A stretch of 64,000 bases of DNA from Methylocaldum sp035627495 (lineage in GTDB: Bacteria; Pseudomonadota; Gammaproteobacteria; Methylococcales; Methylococcaceae): assembly GCF_035627495.1 (NCBI RefSeq), contig NZ_DASPLO010000150.1, positions 1 through 64,000 on the forward strand, given 5' to 3'. Each line of letters opens with the position of its first letter. Position 1 is the first letter of the stretch. Shown one piece after another: positions 1 to 7,464 of this stretch. A program made the translations under genes and the position numbers. The notes under the pieces were generated by a model, which saw nothing but the letters and a program-made list of their open reading frames with translations, had not been told where the DNA came from and made no database searches.

Positions 1-140
1 GCGGCACTGGCGAAAACTCAATGGCATTCCCCGCTTGGCTCAGGTTATCGAGGGAGTCGTGTTCAAGGACGGAGTTCGGGAAGACGCCGAGAAAATCGCC
101 GCCTGAGTCCGCCCCGTACACAAAATTTGACCATTACTCT
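1..140 (+). mobile_element. 3' end of an IS256/mutator-type insertion sequence
   Basis: The window opens inside a reading frame (bases 2-106, 34 codons to TGA) whose peptide ends RHWRKLNGIPRLAQVIEGV and then a short charged tail, matching the C-terminus of mutator/IS256-type transposases. The next bases (about 111-140) contain CCGTACACAAAATTTGACC, like the terminal inverted repeat that usually follows the transposase stop in this family. The rest of the element lies outside the window, so I cannot say whether it is intact. Confidence 0.6.
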
Positions 141-337
141 AAATTCAACACTGACGCTCAGCGTCACAATCTGCCTCAATAGCCGCGCTTCTTACGAATT
201 TAGTGCTTGTCTTGCCCCTGCTAATTCCGGAGTCGCCTGTTATTAAACGCGACGCTGAGCCGAGAAAATCCTGATTTTTTATAATTCTACTAGACTTTTT
301 GTTCGACTATTCCTTCTCGGGAACTCCAAAAGGGATT

Positions 338-353
338 AGGCACGCCGTTTGCG
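338..353 (+). promoter_or_regulatory. Sigma-54 promoter of pilA
   Basis: The bases AGGCACGCCGTTTGCG carry GG and GC exactly ten bases apart and match the -24/-12 consensus TGGCAC-N5-TTGC closely. The site lies about 50 bases upstream of the pilin start, as in PilS/PilR-controlled pilA genes. The regulator genes are not in the window. Confidence 0.8.
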
Positions 354-404
354 TATCTCTCGCTGCAAACACTCTGTTTGGTTTTTTTACAATCGAGGTA
401 AGAA

Positions 405-821
405 ATGAAAACGATACAAAAGGGTTTCACACTGATCGAATTGATGATTGTGGTCGCAATCATCGGTATTCTGGCCGCCGTAGCGATACCTGCCTATCAG
501 GACTACACCGTTAGAGCCAAGGTCTCTGAACTCATTTTAGCGGCAAGTGCCGTCAAGACTGCGATTACCGAAAATTCTCAAAATGCAGGCGCACTGGCCG
601 CAACCGGAATCGCTGCCCCAGCGGCTGCTGGAAAGATCAGTGCCGCGGCGATTACTACCGCTTCAGGTATAATTAATATCGCCAGCGTGAATGCTGAAAC
701 AGGAAACACAAATGTAACAGTAACGCTTTCCGGTTCATGGAATGGTTCCGCCTCCACCGTAATGTGGTCGTGTGCTGTAAATCCGTCGAAATATGAGCCA
801 GCGAGCTGCCGCCAAGACTAA
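405..821 (+). CDS. pilA: Type IV pilin, major subunit
   Basis: Structural subunit of type IV pili, used for attachment, twitching and DNA uptake. The 138-residue product starts with a short leader MKTIQKG, then FTLIELMIVVAIIGILAAVA, the N-methylated hydrophobic helix cut by prepilin peptidase between G7 and F8. The Glu at mature position 5 is present. Two C-terminal cysteines (in WSCAVN and ASCRQ) would form the D-region disulfide loop. A GAGG ribosome site lies 7 bases before the ATG. A sigma-54 promoter precedes the gene and a strong terminator follows it, so it is probably a single-gene transcript. The upstream neighbour is an IS end, not another pil gene. Confidence 0.93.
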   Translation: MKTIQKGFTLIELMIVVAIIGILAAVAIPAYQDYTVRAKVSELILAASAVKTAITENSQNAGALAATGIAAPAAAGKISAAAITTASGIINIASVNAETGNTNVTVTLSGSWNGSASTVMWSCAVNPSKYEPASCRQD

Positions 822-849
822 TTGATGTAATTAGCATCAGTAGTCGAAG

Positions 850-878
850 AAAAGGGGATCTTGGGATCCCCTTTTTTG
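850..878 (+). terminator. Rho-independent terminator after pilA
   Basis: An 11-bp perfect stem (AAAAGGGGATC pairing with GATCCCCTTTT) with a 4-base loop runs into a T tract. It may also stop transcription from regA arriving on the other strand. Confidence 0.88.
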
Positions 879-918
879 TTTCTTTGTGACTAAAGACCGT
901 TGACTTGCAATAGTTGCC

Positions 919-1479
919 TCACTCCCTCACCGGCCGCTTATCCAACTTCCGCTGCAAGGTACGCCGGTGCATCCCGAGAGCTCGCGCCGCGGCGGAGATG
1001 TTACCGCCGTGCTCGATCAGGACCTTCTGCAAGTGCTCCCACTCCAAACGCCGTACGGAGAGCGGCTTTTCCTTGATTTCGACAGTTGCATCGCCTTGAT
1101 CCTTGTGGAGCGCCGCGACGATCTCGTCGGCATCGGCGGGCTTGGTGAGATATTGGATGGCGCCCAGCTTTATGGCTTCGACGGCCGTGGCGATACTAGC
1201 GTATCCGGTTAGCACGACGATGCGGGTGTTGGCGTCGAGTTCGTGGAGCCGTCTGACCAAGACCAGCCCCGAATCGTGGCCGATGCGCAAATCGATCACC
1301 GCGTATTCGGGCTCCATGTGCTCCGCCAGCGAGACGCCAGCCTCGATGTCCTGAGCGGCGTGCACTTCGAACCCGCGCTTCTCGAGGGCTTGCTTCAAAA
1401 CCCCGCAGAATGTGGGATCGTCATCGACCAACAATAAACTGGGGGATGGATTTTCAGGTGCGGATTTTGTGCTGTTCAT
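919..1479 (-). CDS. regA: Redox response regulator, RegA/PrrA/ActR family
   Basis: DNA-binding partner of the RegB kinase; this family controls respiration, carbon fixation and other energy genes by redox state. From the ATG at 1479 the protein has 186 residues, the family length. It has an N-terminal receiver domain (acidic pair at 19-21, phosphoacceptor D63 in AVIDLR, T91, K113 in LTKPAD) and a C-terminal Fis-type helix-turn-helix (about 145-186, NISAAARALGMHRRTLQRKL). The start at 1479 was preferred over upstream GTG/ATG codons because it gives an ATGA overlap with the regB stop, which implies translational coupling. It converges on pilA. Confidence 0.9.
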   Translation of the reverse strand: MNSTKSAPENPSPSLLLVDDDPTFCGVLKQALEKRGFEVHAAQDIEAGVSLAEHMEPEYAVIDLRIGHDSGLVLVRRLHELDANTRIVVLTGYASIATAVEAIKLGAIQYLTKPADADEIVAALHKDQGDATVEIKEKPLSVRRLEWEHLQKVLIEHGGNISAAARALGMHRRTLQRKLDKRPVRE

Positions 1480-2819
1480 AGGCATTGATTCGGACGCAGC
1501 AACGGAAGCTCGATGTGGGTACACGTACCGCCCTCGGCACGAGGCAACATTTCGATTCGACCACCCAGTCGCTCGATAGTGGCAAACGCCAAAAACAGGC
1601 CCACACCTAAGCCGTGCTCTTTGGTGGTGATAGGTGCCTTGCCCAGCCGTTGCGAAAGCGTGGGGGCGATACCGGGTCCTTGGTCAAGAATCTCCAAGGT
1701 CGCACGCTCAAAGCTCCAGCGGGCACGAAGTTTTATACCTCGGGGGGACACATCGGCGGCATTGTTCAGAATGTTAAGCAGTGCATGGGTTAGCGTATCC
1801 TCAGCCAGAATGCACGGCGGAGGCAGAGGTCCGGCCTTTTCGCAGTCCAATTCGGCGTTGAGACGCTGTTTCCGCCAGCTATCCACCGTCTCGTCCAAAT
1901 AGGTCGTCAACGGCATCACGCGTCCTGATTCCGCTCGAATCTCACCGGCCGAGGCCGACATGACCGAAAGAGCTTTTTTGCAGCGAGTCACCTGCTCCCG
2001 CAGGATTTTCATCTTTTCCGACAAATCATCCTGTTTCGCGCCCTCGCACTCGCTTTCTATTTCATGAATGAGAATCGCCATAGTCCCCAACGGAGTACCC
2101 ATTTCGTGGGCGGCACCGGCCGCCAGGGTACCCAGCGCCACAACTCTTTCGTTGCGCAATGCCTGTTCGCGGGCCTCGGCCAATCGGCGCTCGCGCTCTC
2201 TAAGCGTCTTGGCCATCTCCACGACGAAATAGGCCACCAGCACGGCACTAAATACAAAACCGAACCACATGCCGAATGCGTGCAGCTCAATGTCGTGATG
2301 CTCCATCAAGGCTTGAACGGCCGGCGAGGCGTCACCTTGCAACATCATGGGCTGAATATCGGGAAGCGGCTGGTAAAAACCGATGAGCACCGTGTAACAC
2401 CCCGAGGTGAATATCACCATGTACCAGGTGTAAGACTGGGGCAGCACGGTAGCCGCGATAATCAGCGGAAGCAGGAAAAACCAGGCCATGGGATTGGTCG
2501 CACCGCCAGTGAAATAAAGAATGGCGGTAATGGCCAGGACGTCGAACGAAAGCTGAACGAACAACTCCATCTCGGCAACCGGCCGGGGATTGCCGAGCCT
2601 TAACCATGTCCACCAGTTGAACCCTCCAAGCGCCGTCATGATAGCCGTGAGAGGCACTTCGCGAAGCGGTATCTCCAAACCATAGACGCTGATCAGCACG
2701 ATTAACGCTTGGCCGGCAATCATCAGATTGCGCAGAACAAACAGCCAGCGGAGGTTCTGGCGGGCGTCGGTTTCCGTGTCCGCCGGAGTGGGAATATTCA
2801 TTAACGGGTTCGAATTCAT
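1476..2819 (-). CDS. regB: Redox sensor histidine kinase, RegB/PrrB/RoxS family
   Basis: Membrane sensor that phosphorylates RegA. The 447-residue protein has about six transmembrane helices in its first 205 residues, including the GGATNPMAWFF stretch (105-115) that corresponds to the quinone-sensing loop GGxxNPF of RegB. The H-box is AAGAAHEMGTPLGT with the phosphorylated H238. C280 (VTRCKKAL) sits about 42 residues later, where the redox-active cysteine of Rhodobacter RegB is found. N and G boxes follow (NILNNAADVS, DQGPGIAP, GLGVGLFLA). It is the first gene of regBA, and a RegA-type palindrome 37 bases upstream suggests autoregulation. Confidence 0.93.
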   Translation of the reverse strand: MNSNPLMNIPTPADTETDARQNLRWLFVLRNLMIAGQALIVLISVYGLEIPLREVPLTAIMTALGGFNWWTWLRLGNPRPVAEMELFVQLSFDVLAITAILYFTGGATNPMAWFFLLPLIIAATVLPQSYTWYMVIFTSGCYTVLIGFYQPLPDIQPMMLQGDASPAVQALMEHHDIELHAFGMWFGFVFSAVLVAYFVVEMAKTLRERERRLAEAREQALRNERVVALGTLAAGAAHEMGTPLGTMAILIHEIESECEGAKQDDLSEKMKILREQVTRCKKALSVMSASAGEIRAESGRVMPLTTYLDETVDSWRKQRLNAELDCEKAGPLPPPCILAEDTLTHALLNILNNAADVSPRGIKLRARWSFERATLEILDQGPGIAPTLSQRLGKAPITTKEHGLGVGLFLAFATIERLGGRIEMLPRAEGGTCTHIELPLLRPNQCL

Positions 2820-2855
2820 GGAGCGGATTGTAAACGGCTGACTTTGTTGGGCGAA

Positions 2856-2873
2856 TGCGACAATTTGTCACAT
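2856..2873. promoter_or_regulatory. RegA/PrrA-type operator, copy 1
   Basis: TGCGACAATTTGTCACAT is an imperfect palindrome (GCGAC-AATTT-GTCAC) resembling the GCGNC...GNCGC recognition pattern of the RegA/PrrA/RoxR family. It lies between the regB start and the promoter of the first putative small RNA, so it could serve both directions. The same 17-18 bases recur at 3070-3088. The sequence match is seen; binding by RegA is inferred. Confidence 0.65.
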
Positions 2874-2875
2874 TT

Positions 2876-2904
2876 TTGAATAGAAAGGTCGCTGCTAGTA
2901 TAGA
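2876..2904 (+). promoter_or_regulatory. Sigma-70 promoter of putative sRNA 1
   Basis: TTGAAT and TATAGA are separated by 17 bases, a good -35/-10 pair. It begins three to four bases after the RegA-type operator, a placement suited to activation. The predicted start of transcription is near 2911. Confidence 0.65.
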
Positions 2905-2910
2905 ACCATA

Positions 2911-3023
2911 GTTTCTGGCGCTTAAGGAACCAGCGCTATGGCGAGAGCCGACGATCAGATGCTATCTGTAGCTGTGCGCTATAGCCTCCTCGAAGGCAGA
3001 AGATTGGTTCTTCTGCCTTTTTT
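2911..3023 (+). ncRNA. Putative redox-controlled small RNA 1
   Basis: About 113 nt from the predicted start to the end of a strong terminator. The order of elements is: a hairpin (GCGCT 2918-2922 with AGCGC 2932-2936) showing AAGGAAC in its loop; a second hairpin (CAGAT-gct-ATCTG, 2956-2968); an unpaired CCTCCTC at 2985-2991; and the terminator. CCUCCUC is complementary to Shine-Dalgarno sequences, as in several families of translation-blocking sRNAs. The ATG frame across 2938-3120 runs through the terminator and shows no protein family, so I read the unit as RNA. No Rfam family is recognised. Confidence 0.6.
2993..3023 (+). terminator. Terminator of putative sRNA 1
   Basis: GGCAGAAG (2995-3002) pairs with CTTCTGCC (3010-3017) over a 7-base loop, with flanking A/T pairs and six or more Ts after it. 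No protein gene on the plus strand lies just upstream, so it ends a short transcript. Confidence 0.85.
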
Positions 3024-3069
3024 ATTTTCCGGAATATTGTTTACTTTTATTACTCAATACAGTTTTAAG

Positions 3070-3088
3070 CGCGACAATTTGTCACATT
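3070..3088. promoter_or_regulatory. RegA/PrrA-type operator, copy 2
   Basis: GCGACAATTTGTCACATTT repeats copy 1 exactly over about 18 bases. It is followed at once by a weak -35 (TTTCCT, about 3087-3092) and, 17 bases on, a good -10 (TAAAAT, 3110-3115). A weak -35 behind an operator suits activator-dependent transcription. Predicted start is near 3122. Confidence 0.6.
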
Positions 3089-3121
3089 TCCTATACAAGT
3101 CGCCGTTGATAAAATTTTAGC

Positions 3122-3218
3122 CACTTGTTAGGAACTGCTCCTAGCAGAGACCAGACGCACGTGTAGTGCTCACAATCCTCCTCTTGACGTGCAGGGACTG
3201 ATTTCCCTGCACTTTTTT
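3122..3218 (+). ncRNA. Putative redox-controlled small RNA 2
   Basis: About 97 nt, built like its neighbour: TTAGGAAC (3128-3135) beside a small hairpin (CTGC 3135-3138 with GCAG 3144-3147, or alternatively TAGGA with TCCTA); a second hairpin (GCAC-gtgta-GTGC, 3157-3169); CCTCCTC at 3177-3183; then a terminator. Outside these motifs the two RNAs differ, as expected for diverged sibling sRNAs. It ends before the convergent M48 protease gene. Transcription is not shown by sequence alone. Confidence 0.58.
3189..3218 (+). terminator. Terminator of putative sRNA 2
   Basis: GTGCAGGGA (3189-3197) pairs with TCCCTGCAC (3204-3212), a 9-bp perfect stem with a 6-base loop, followed by six Ts. Confidence 0.87.
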
Positions 3219-3251
3219 CTTTTAGACGAAAGCGCATTCGCTGCATTCAAT

Positions 3252-4031
3252 TCAACGGCCGCAACGGGGGTTCTTCCCCATCGCCTGTGCGCTCCGATAT
3301 ATTTCCATGGCTTTCGGCATGTTTTGCTTGAGATCCTGCATCCGGGTCGCGTGGGACGGATGGGTTGAAAGGAACTCCACAGGCTGCCCGCCGCCTGCTT
3401 GCTCCATATTGATCCAGAGGTCGATGCTCTCCTGAGGGTTAAACCCTGCCCTGGCCATCAACTCCAATCCGAGCAGATCGGCTTCACTCTCCTGTAGCCG
3501 GCTGTACGGCAAAAGAACGCCGTATTCGGCACCGAGCCCTAATACCCCCATCATTACCTGCCCGGTTTGACTGGTTGGATTGGTTATGGCTTGGACAGCA
3601 TTCAGCCCTTGCTGCATGGCAAGCTGCTGCGACATCCGTTCGTTGGAGTGTCGAGAAAGCACGTGCGCGACTTCGTGCGCCACTACAGCGGCGAGTTGAT
3701 CCTGGTTCCGAGCCACGCGCAGTATGCCGGTATGTACGCCGATTTTGCCGCCTGGCAGCGCGAACGCGTTGGGCGAATCATCCTGAAATACCGCCACCTC
3801 CCATTCGCCGCCGATCTCTTTGATCAACGGCCCGGCTACACAGACGACGTATTGATTCGTTTGCGGGCTCTGATCGATCGGCAACTTTTGTTTCATGTTG
3901 ACAAAAGCCTTGGAGCCCATGAGAGCGACTTGATCTTCCGGCATCATCATAAATTGGGTGCGCCCCAAAGGCGAGGTCGCGCAGGCCGAGAGGATCAATG
4001 CAAAAAAAGCAACCAATAGGATTCTTTTCAT
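3252..4031 (-). CDS. M48-family metalloprotease lipoprotein (LoiP/YggG-like)
   Basis: Predicted zinc protease anchored in the envelope, probably in protein quality control. The start at 4031 gives a lipoprotein signal with lipobox LSAC (C17). The zinc site is HEVAH at 119-123, with the third ligand in the ESEAD motif near 181-185. The length, about 259 residues, fits the LoiP/YggG group of M48 lipoproteins. An upstream in-frame TTG (4091) would add a leader with no signal-peptide character, so it was rejected. It lies just downstream of msrA on the same strand. Confidence 0.85.
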   Translation of the reverse strand: MKRILLVAFFALILSACATSPLGRTQFMMMPEDQVALMGSKAFVNMKQKLPIDQSPQTNQYVVCVAGPLIKEIGGEWEVAVFQDDSPNAFALPGGKIGVHTGILRVARNQDQLAAVVAHEVAHVLSRHSNERMSQQLAMQQGLNAVQAITNPTSQTGQVMMGVLGLGAEYGVLLPYSRLQESEADLLGLELMARAGFNPQESIDLWINMEQAGGGQPVEFLSTHPSHATRMQDLKQNMPKAMEIYRSAQAMGKNPRCGR

Positions 4032-4087
4032 GGAAACTCGAAAATATTTTGAGGAGAGCCGATCATAGCCAAACGCGTCACGTGCTA

Positions 4088-4750
4088 TCAATCGGTGGCG
4101 GCATTTACACCCGTATCAAATTCGCTGGAGCAACTTACTCCCGTCCCGCCTAAACCGCAGTACCCACTAGGATTCTTGGCCAGATACTGCTGGTGATAAG
4201 GCTCGGCGTAGTAGAATTCCGGGGCATCTCGGATCTCCGTGGTAATTCGTCCATACCCATTCCGGCTCAGAACAGCCTGATAAGCTTCGCGGGACGCGAC
4301 GGCCAAGTCTCTCTGTTTTGGCGTGTAAGTGAAAATTACCGAACGGTACTGTGTGCCAATATCGTTGCCCTGACGCATACCTTGTGTCGGGTTGTGAGAC
4401 TCCCAGAAGATTTTCAGCAATTCTTGAAAACGGATTTTATCCGGCTCATAGACCACACGTACTACCTCGGTGTGTCCGGTCATCCCGCTACAGACTTCGT
4501 CATAAGTCGGATTAGGCGTAACTCCTCCGGCGTACCCGACGGCCGTCACATAAACGCTGGGCACCTGCCAATATTTTCGCTCCGCGCCCCAAAAGCATCC
4601 AAGTCCGAAGATGGCGATTTCCGCGCCTTCCGGATATGGCGGCTCCATTCTATGCCCATTGACGAAGTGCAACTCCGGAACCGGCATTTTTTCCGCTCGT
4701 CCGGGCAGAGCCGAATGATCGTCGGGCAGTGAAAGTTTTTTCGTAAACAT
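4088..4750 (-). CDS. msrA: Peptide methionine sulfoxide reductase MsrA
   Basis: Reduces methionine-S-sulfoxide in damaged proteins using thioredoxin. The catalytic motif GCFWG is at 51-55 (nucleophile C52), followed by the family signatures GHTEVV, GMRQGNDIGTQYRS and YYAEPYHQQYL. Resolving cysteines are near 198 and 207 (GYCGLGGTGVSC). The ATG at 4750 was chosen because the protein then begins MFTKKLSLP and aligns with the E. coli enzyme; a TTG nine codons upstream is less likely. It is divergent from hslO, another oxidative-stress protein. Confidence 0.94.
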   Translation of the reverse strand: MFTKKLSLPDDHSALPGRAEKMPVPELHFVNGHRMEPPYPEGAEIAIFGLGCFWGAERKYWQVPSVYVTAVGYAGGVTPNPTYDEVCSGMTGHTEVVRVVYEPDKIRFQELLKIFWESHNPTQGMRQGNDIGTQYRSVIFTYTPKQRDLAVASREAYQAVLSRNGYGRITTEIRDAPEFYYAEPYHQQYLAKNPSGYCGLGGTGVSCSSEFDTGVNAATD

Positions 4751-4884
4751 GGAATTTACCCTGCGTTGGTCGGTCAATCAGAAGCTGTCACGAATACCGC
4801 AGTACGAGCAGAAATTAGTAGACTACGGACTTTCCCGGCTCAGACGGCATGCATTACATTCCTTTTAAGGTTTTGAATTAGACG

Positions 4885-5754
4885 ATGAGTAAATTCGACA
4901 GTTTCCAAAGGTTCGTGTTCGAAGATCTCGGAATACGGGGCGAGCTCGTGCGCCTTGACGCAAGCTGGCACGCTGTACTTGAGCGCCATCCTTATCCCCC
5001 GGTCGTTCAGAGTCAACTGGGGCAAGCGCTCGTAGCCGTGGTTTTGCTGTCGGCCACCATTAAGTTCAAGGGGTCCCTGATTCTTCAGGCACAGAGCCGC
5101 GGGCCGCTACATACCCTGGTCGCGCAGGCAACACACCAGCGAACCATTCGCGGACTCGCCCACTGGCGCGGAGAAGTTGCCGGAGAAACGCTGCCGGACA
5201 TCTACGGCCCCGGGCATTTGGTGTTGACGGTCCGGAACGAGGATGCCGAGCCCTACCAAGGCATCGTTGCTCTGGAGGGAAGTGATCTGGGTGAAGCCAT
5301 CCAGACGTATTTTTCACGCTCGGAACAACTGGCGACTCGACTTTGGCTGGCCGCGGATGAACAGCGCGCCGCAGGGCTCCTTATCCAAGAGCTGCCGGGC
5401 AAACAACGCGAGGTTGACGATTGGGCGCGCGTTCAATATTTAGCGGATACGGTTACGGAGGCGGAATTGCTGAATCTGCCCGGCCAAGAGCTGTTGTATC
5501 GGCTCTTTAACGAAGAAAAGGTACGCCTTTTCGATTCGGAACCGATCTCGTTCCGCTGCGGGTGCTCTCGGGAGCGCATCGAATCCGTCCTGCATACCCT
5601 AGGACACCGCGAAATCGAATCCATTTTGGAGCATGAGGATTCTGTCGAGGTTGATTGTGAATTCTGCAACCGCCACTATCATTTTGATCGGGTCGATATC
5701 GGCGGATTATTCACCAACGAAATACGACTCTCGCCTCCGGTGACGCGGCAATGA
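4885..5754 (+). CDS. hslO: Redox-regulated chaperone Hsp33
   Basis: Holdase chaperone activated by oxidation and unfolding. The 289-residue protein has the Hsp33 core and the C-terminal zinc switch: CGC at 225-227 and CEFC at 258-261, giving the four cysteines that bind zinc when reduced. The ATG at 4885 directly follows an in-frame stop. A strong hairpin after the gene is shared with coxC. With msrA and the M48 protease it forms a small group of protein-repair genes. Confidence 0.95.
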   Translation: MSKFDSFQRFVFEDLGIRGELVRLDASWHAVLERHPYPPVVQSQLGQALVAVVLLSATIKFKGSLILQAQSRGPLHTLVAQATHQRTIRGLAHWRGEVAGETLPDIYGPGHLVLTVRNEDAEPYQGIVALEGSDLGEAIQTYFSRSEQLATRLWLAADEQRAAGLLIQELPGKQREVDDWARVQYLADTVTEAELLNLPGQELLYRLFNEEKVRLFDSEPISFRCGCSRERIESVLHTLGHREIESILEHEDSVEVDCEFCNRHYHFDRVDIGGLFTNEIRLSPPVTRQ

Positions 5755-5791
5755 TCGCCCCGACAGCCTGTCAGTTTTCAGGGGGATAAAC

Positions 5792-5827
5792 AAAAAGGGC
5801 GCTACCCGAAGGAGTAGCGCCCTTTTT
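5792..5827. terminator. Bidirectional terminator between hslO and coxC
   Basis: AAAAAGGGCGCTAC pairs with GTAGCGCCCTTTTT around an 8-base loop. The A run on one side and T run on the other let it work for both convergent genes. Confidence 0.9.
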
Positions 5828-5846
5828 GGCAAAAGGCAGCGGCGAG

Positions 5847-6713
5847 TTACAGCCAGTAGACAAAAATGAAGAGGCCTAACCACACCACGTCAACAAAGTG
5901 CCAATACCAAGCGGCAGCCTCAAACGCGAAATGATGTTCCGGGTTGAAATGTCCGCGGATACTCCGGAACAAGACAACCGTAAGGATAATCGCGCCGATG
6001 GTCACATGCATACCGTGGAATCCGGTCAGCATGAAGAATGTCGAACCGTAGATCCCGGAGCCTAGCGTCAGACCCATTTCACTGTAGGCTTCGTGATATT
6101 CGACCCCTTGCAGGATCACGAACAGGAACCCCAGTACGACCGTAGCGATCAGACCCTTGATCAGTTGTCCGCGATTATTCGCGAGTAAACCCCAATGCGC
6201 CCAGGTCACGGTTCCACCGCTGCTCAGAAGGATCAGAGTATTCAGAGCCGGAACGCCCCAGGCACCCATGGGCTCGAACTCACCGCCTACCTGCCCCGGT
6301 CCGTTCGTCGGCCAAATCGCCTGAAAACCCTGCCAAAGATCCCCGGTTGCCCCGGCCGCGAAATTGCCCTCGCCGCCCAACCACGGCACCGAGTAAATGC
6401 GGGCATAAAAAAGCGCGCCAAAAAATGCGGCAAAAAAGAATACTTCCGAGGTAATGAACCAAATCATCCCCATTCGGAAGGAACCGTCCACCTGCTGGTT
6501 GTACAGCCCGGCGACGCTTTCCCTTATCACCGAGCCAAACCAGCCGGCCATCATGAAAATCACGATGCCCGCCCCAAGCACCATTAAAGTTCCACCGATG
6601 CTCGATCCGTTAAGGAAATTAGCGAATCCCACGAGCAAAGTCGTCAGGCCGATCGACCCCACGATAGGCCAGCTCGCTTTATGCGGTAGATAGTATGCGT
6701 CTTTCGTTGCCAT
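5847..6713 (-). CDS. coxC: Cytochrome c oxidase subunit III
   Basis: Seven-helix subunit III of the aa3-type heme-copper oxidase in the inner membrane; it stabilises the catalytic subunit. The 288-residue protein carries typical stretches such as WFGSVIRES, FITSEVFFFAAFFGALFYAR, GFHGMHVTIGAI and the C-terminal AAAWYWHFVDVVWLGLFIFVYW. It is the last gene of the coxB-coxA-small ORF-cox11-coxC run and ends at the shared terminator. Confidence 0.95.
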   Translation of the reverse strand: MATKDAYYLPHKASWPIVGSIGLTTLLVGFANFLNGSSIGGTLMVLGAGIVIFMMAGWFGSVIRESVAGLYNQQVDGSFRMGMIWFITSEVFFFAAFFGALFYARIYSVPWLGGEGNFAAGATGDLWQGFQAIWPTNGPGQVGGEFEPMGAWGVPALNTLILLSSGGTVTWAHWGLLANNRGQLIKGLIATVVLGFLFVILQGVEYHEAYSEMGLTLGSGIYGSTFFMLTGFHGMHVTIGAIILTVVLFRSIRGHFNPEHHFAFEAAAWYWHFVDVVWLGLFIFVYWL

Positions 6714-6752
6714 TACGTTCCCCTGCTTTTGAAATTGTTGATCTTTCTCTCG

Positions 6753-7301
6753 TCAATTCCGGTTCTTTTCAGTGATGTCGAAAAACGTGTAAGACAGCGT
6801 CAGATCCTTCACGTTCTCTGGTATGGACGGGTCAATCACAAATCGAACCGGCATTTCCCGCAATTTGTGCGGTTCGAATTCTTGTTCGGAAAAGCAAAAG
6901 CACTCTGCCTTGCTCAGGTATTCCGAGGCTGCGCCGGGAGCGATGCTCGGAATGGCTCGCCCGATCATTTTCTTGTCGGTCGTGTTCTCGCCATAGAACT
7001 TAACGGTGTAATACTGCCCCGGATGTATCTTCATCTTGCTTTTTTCAGCCCGGAAAGCGAGAGGCATGTTTTCATTAACCGACGTGATGAATTCGATGGT
7101 CAGTTCCCGCGACTGATCGGCCACGTAAGCGGCGTCTTCTGCGACCGCTTCCGTTTTCACTTTCCCATTTAGCCCCGTAAGCTCACAGAACACGTTGTAC
7201 AGCGGCACCATAGCAAAGCCGAAACCGAACATTCCGACAGCCACCAAGACGATCGACCAAATCAGCCGCGTATTGACTTTTCTGTTCTCTGAATTGTTCA
7301 C
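6753..7301 (-). CDS. cox11: Cytochrome c oxidase assembly protein Cox11/CtaG
   Basis: Copper chaperone that delivers Cu to the CuB site of subunit I. The 182-residue protein has one N-terminal membrane helix (LIWSIVLVAVGMFGFGFAMV) and a periplasmic immunoglobulin-like domain with the copper motif CFCFSEQEF and the family motifs YNVFCELTGLNGK and ENTTDKKM. The start is a GTG at 7301 that overlaps the end of the small ORF upstream. Confidence 0.93.
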   Translation of the reverse strand: MNNSENRKVNTRLIWSIVLVAVGMFGFGFAMVPLYNVFCELTGLNGKVKTEAVAEDAAYVADQSRELTIEFITSVNENMPLAFRAEKSKMKIHPGQYYTVKFYGENTTDKKMIGRAIPSIAPGAASEYLSKAECFCFSEQEFEPHKLREMPVRFVIDPSIPENVKDLTLSYTFFDITEKNRN

Positions 7302-7408
7302 TGGCCGGATGATGTAGTAACTACTTTAAGGATCGCACCTACATAGAGCATCAAAGCGATAACCGCGATGACGATCGCCAGCAGTGCATTCTTTTTTCGG
7401 ATATCCAT
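7298..7408 (-). CDS. Small single-helix membrane protein between coxA and cox11
   Basis: A short reading frame beginning MDIRKKNALLAIVIAVIALM encodes one membrane helix and ends at or near the cox11 GTG. Its position and form match the small cytochrome-oxidase assembly peptides found between coxA and ctaG in many proteobacteria. The 3' edge is uncertain: it depends on the number of As near 7319-7321. With one count the frame ends in TGA overlapping the GTG; with the other it runs on into cox11. The first is favoured because a fusion would turn the Cox11 copper domain to the wrong side of the membrane. Confidence 0.5.
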   Translation of the reverse strand: MDIRKKNALLAIVIAVIALMLYVGAILKVVTTSSGQ

Positions 7409-7464
7409 AGTTTCTTAAATCGAAGTCCCCGCCTTTTAAGACGGGGACTAATTCGCGCAGGTTC

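Noticed and set aside
2938..3120. 60-codon frame over the sRNA region
   Set aside because: It crosses a strong terminator, has no ribosome site and no homology; the RNA reading explains the region better.
2911..3218. CsrA-sponge (RsmY/Z-like) RNAs
   Set aside because: Each RNA has only one clear GGA in a loop region, too few for a CsrA decoy; the CCTCCTC motif suggests direct mRNA pairing.
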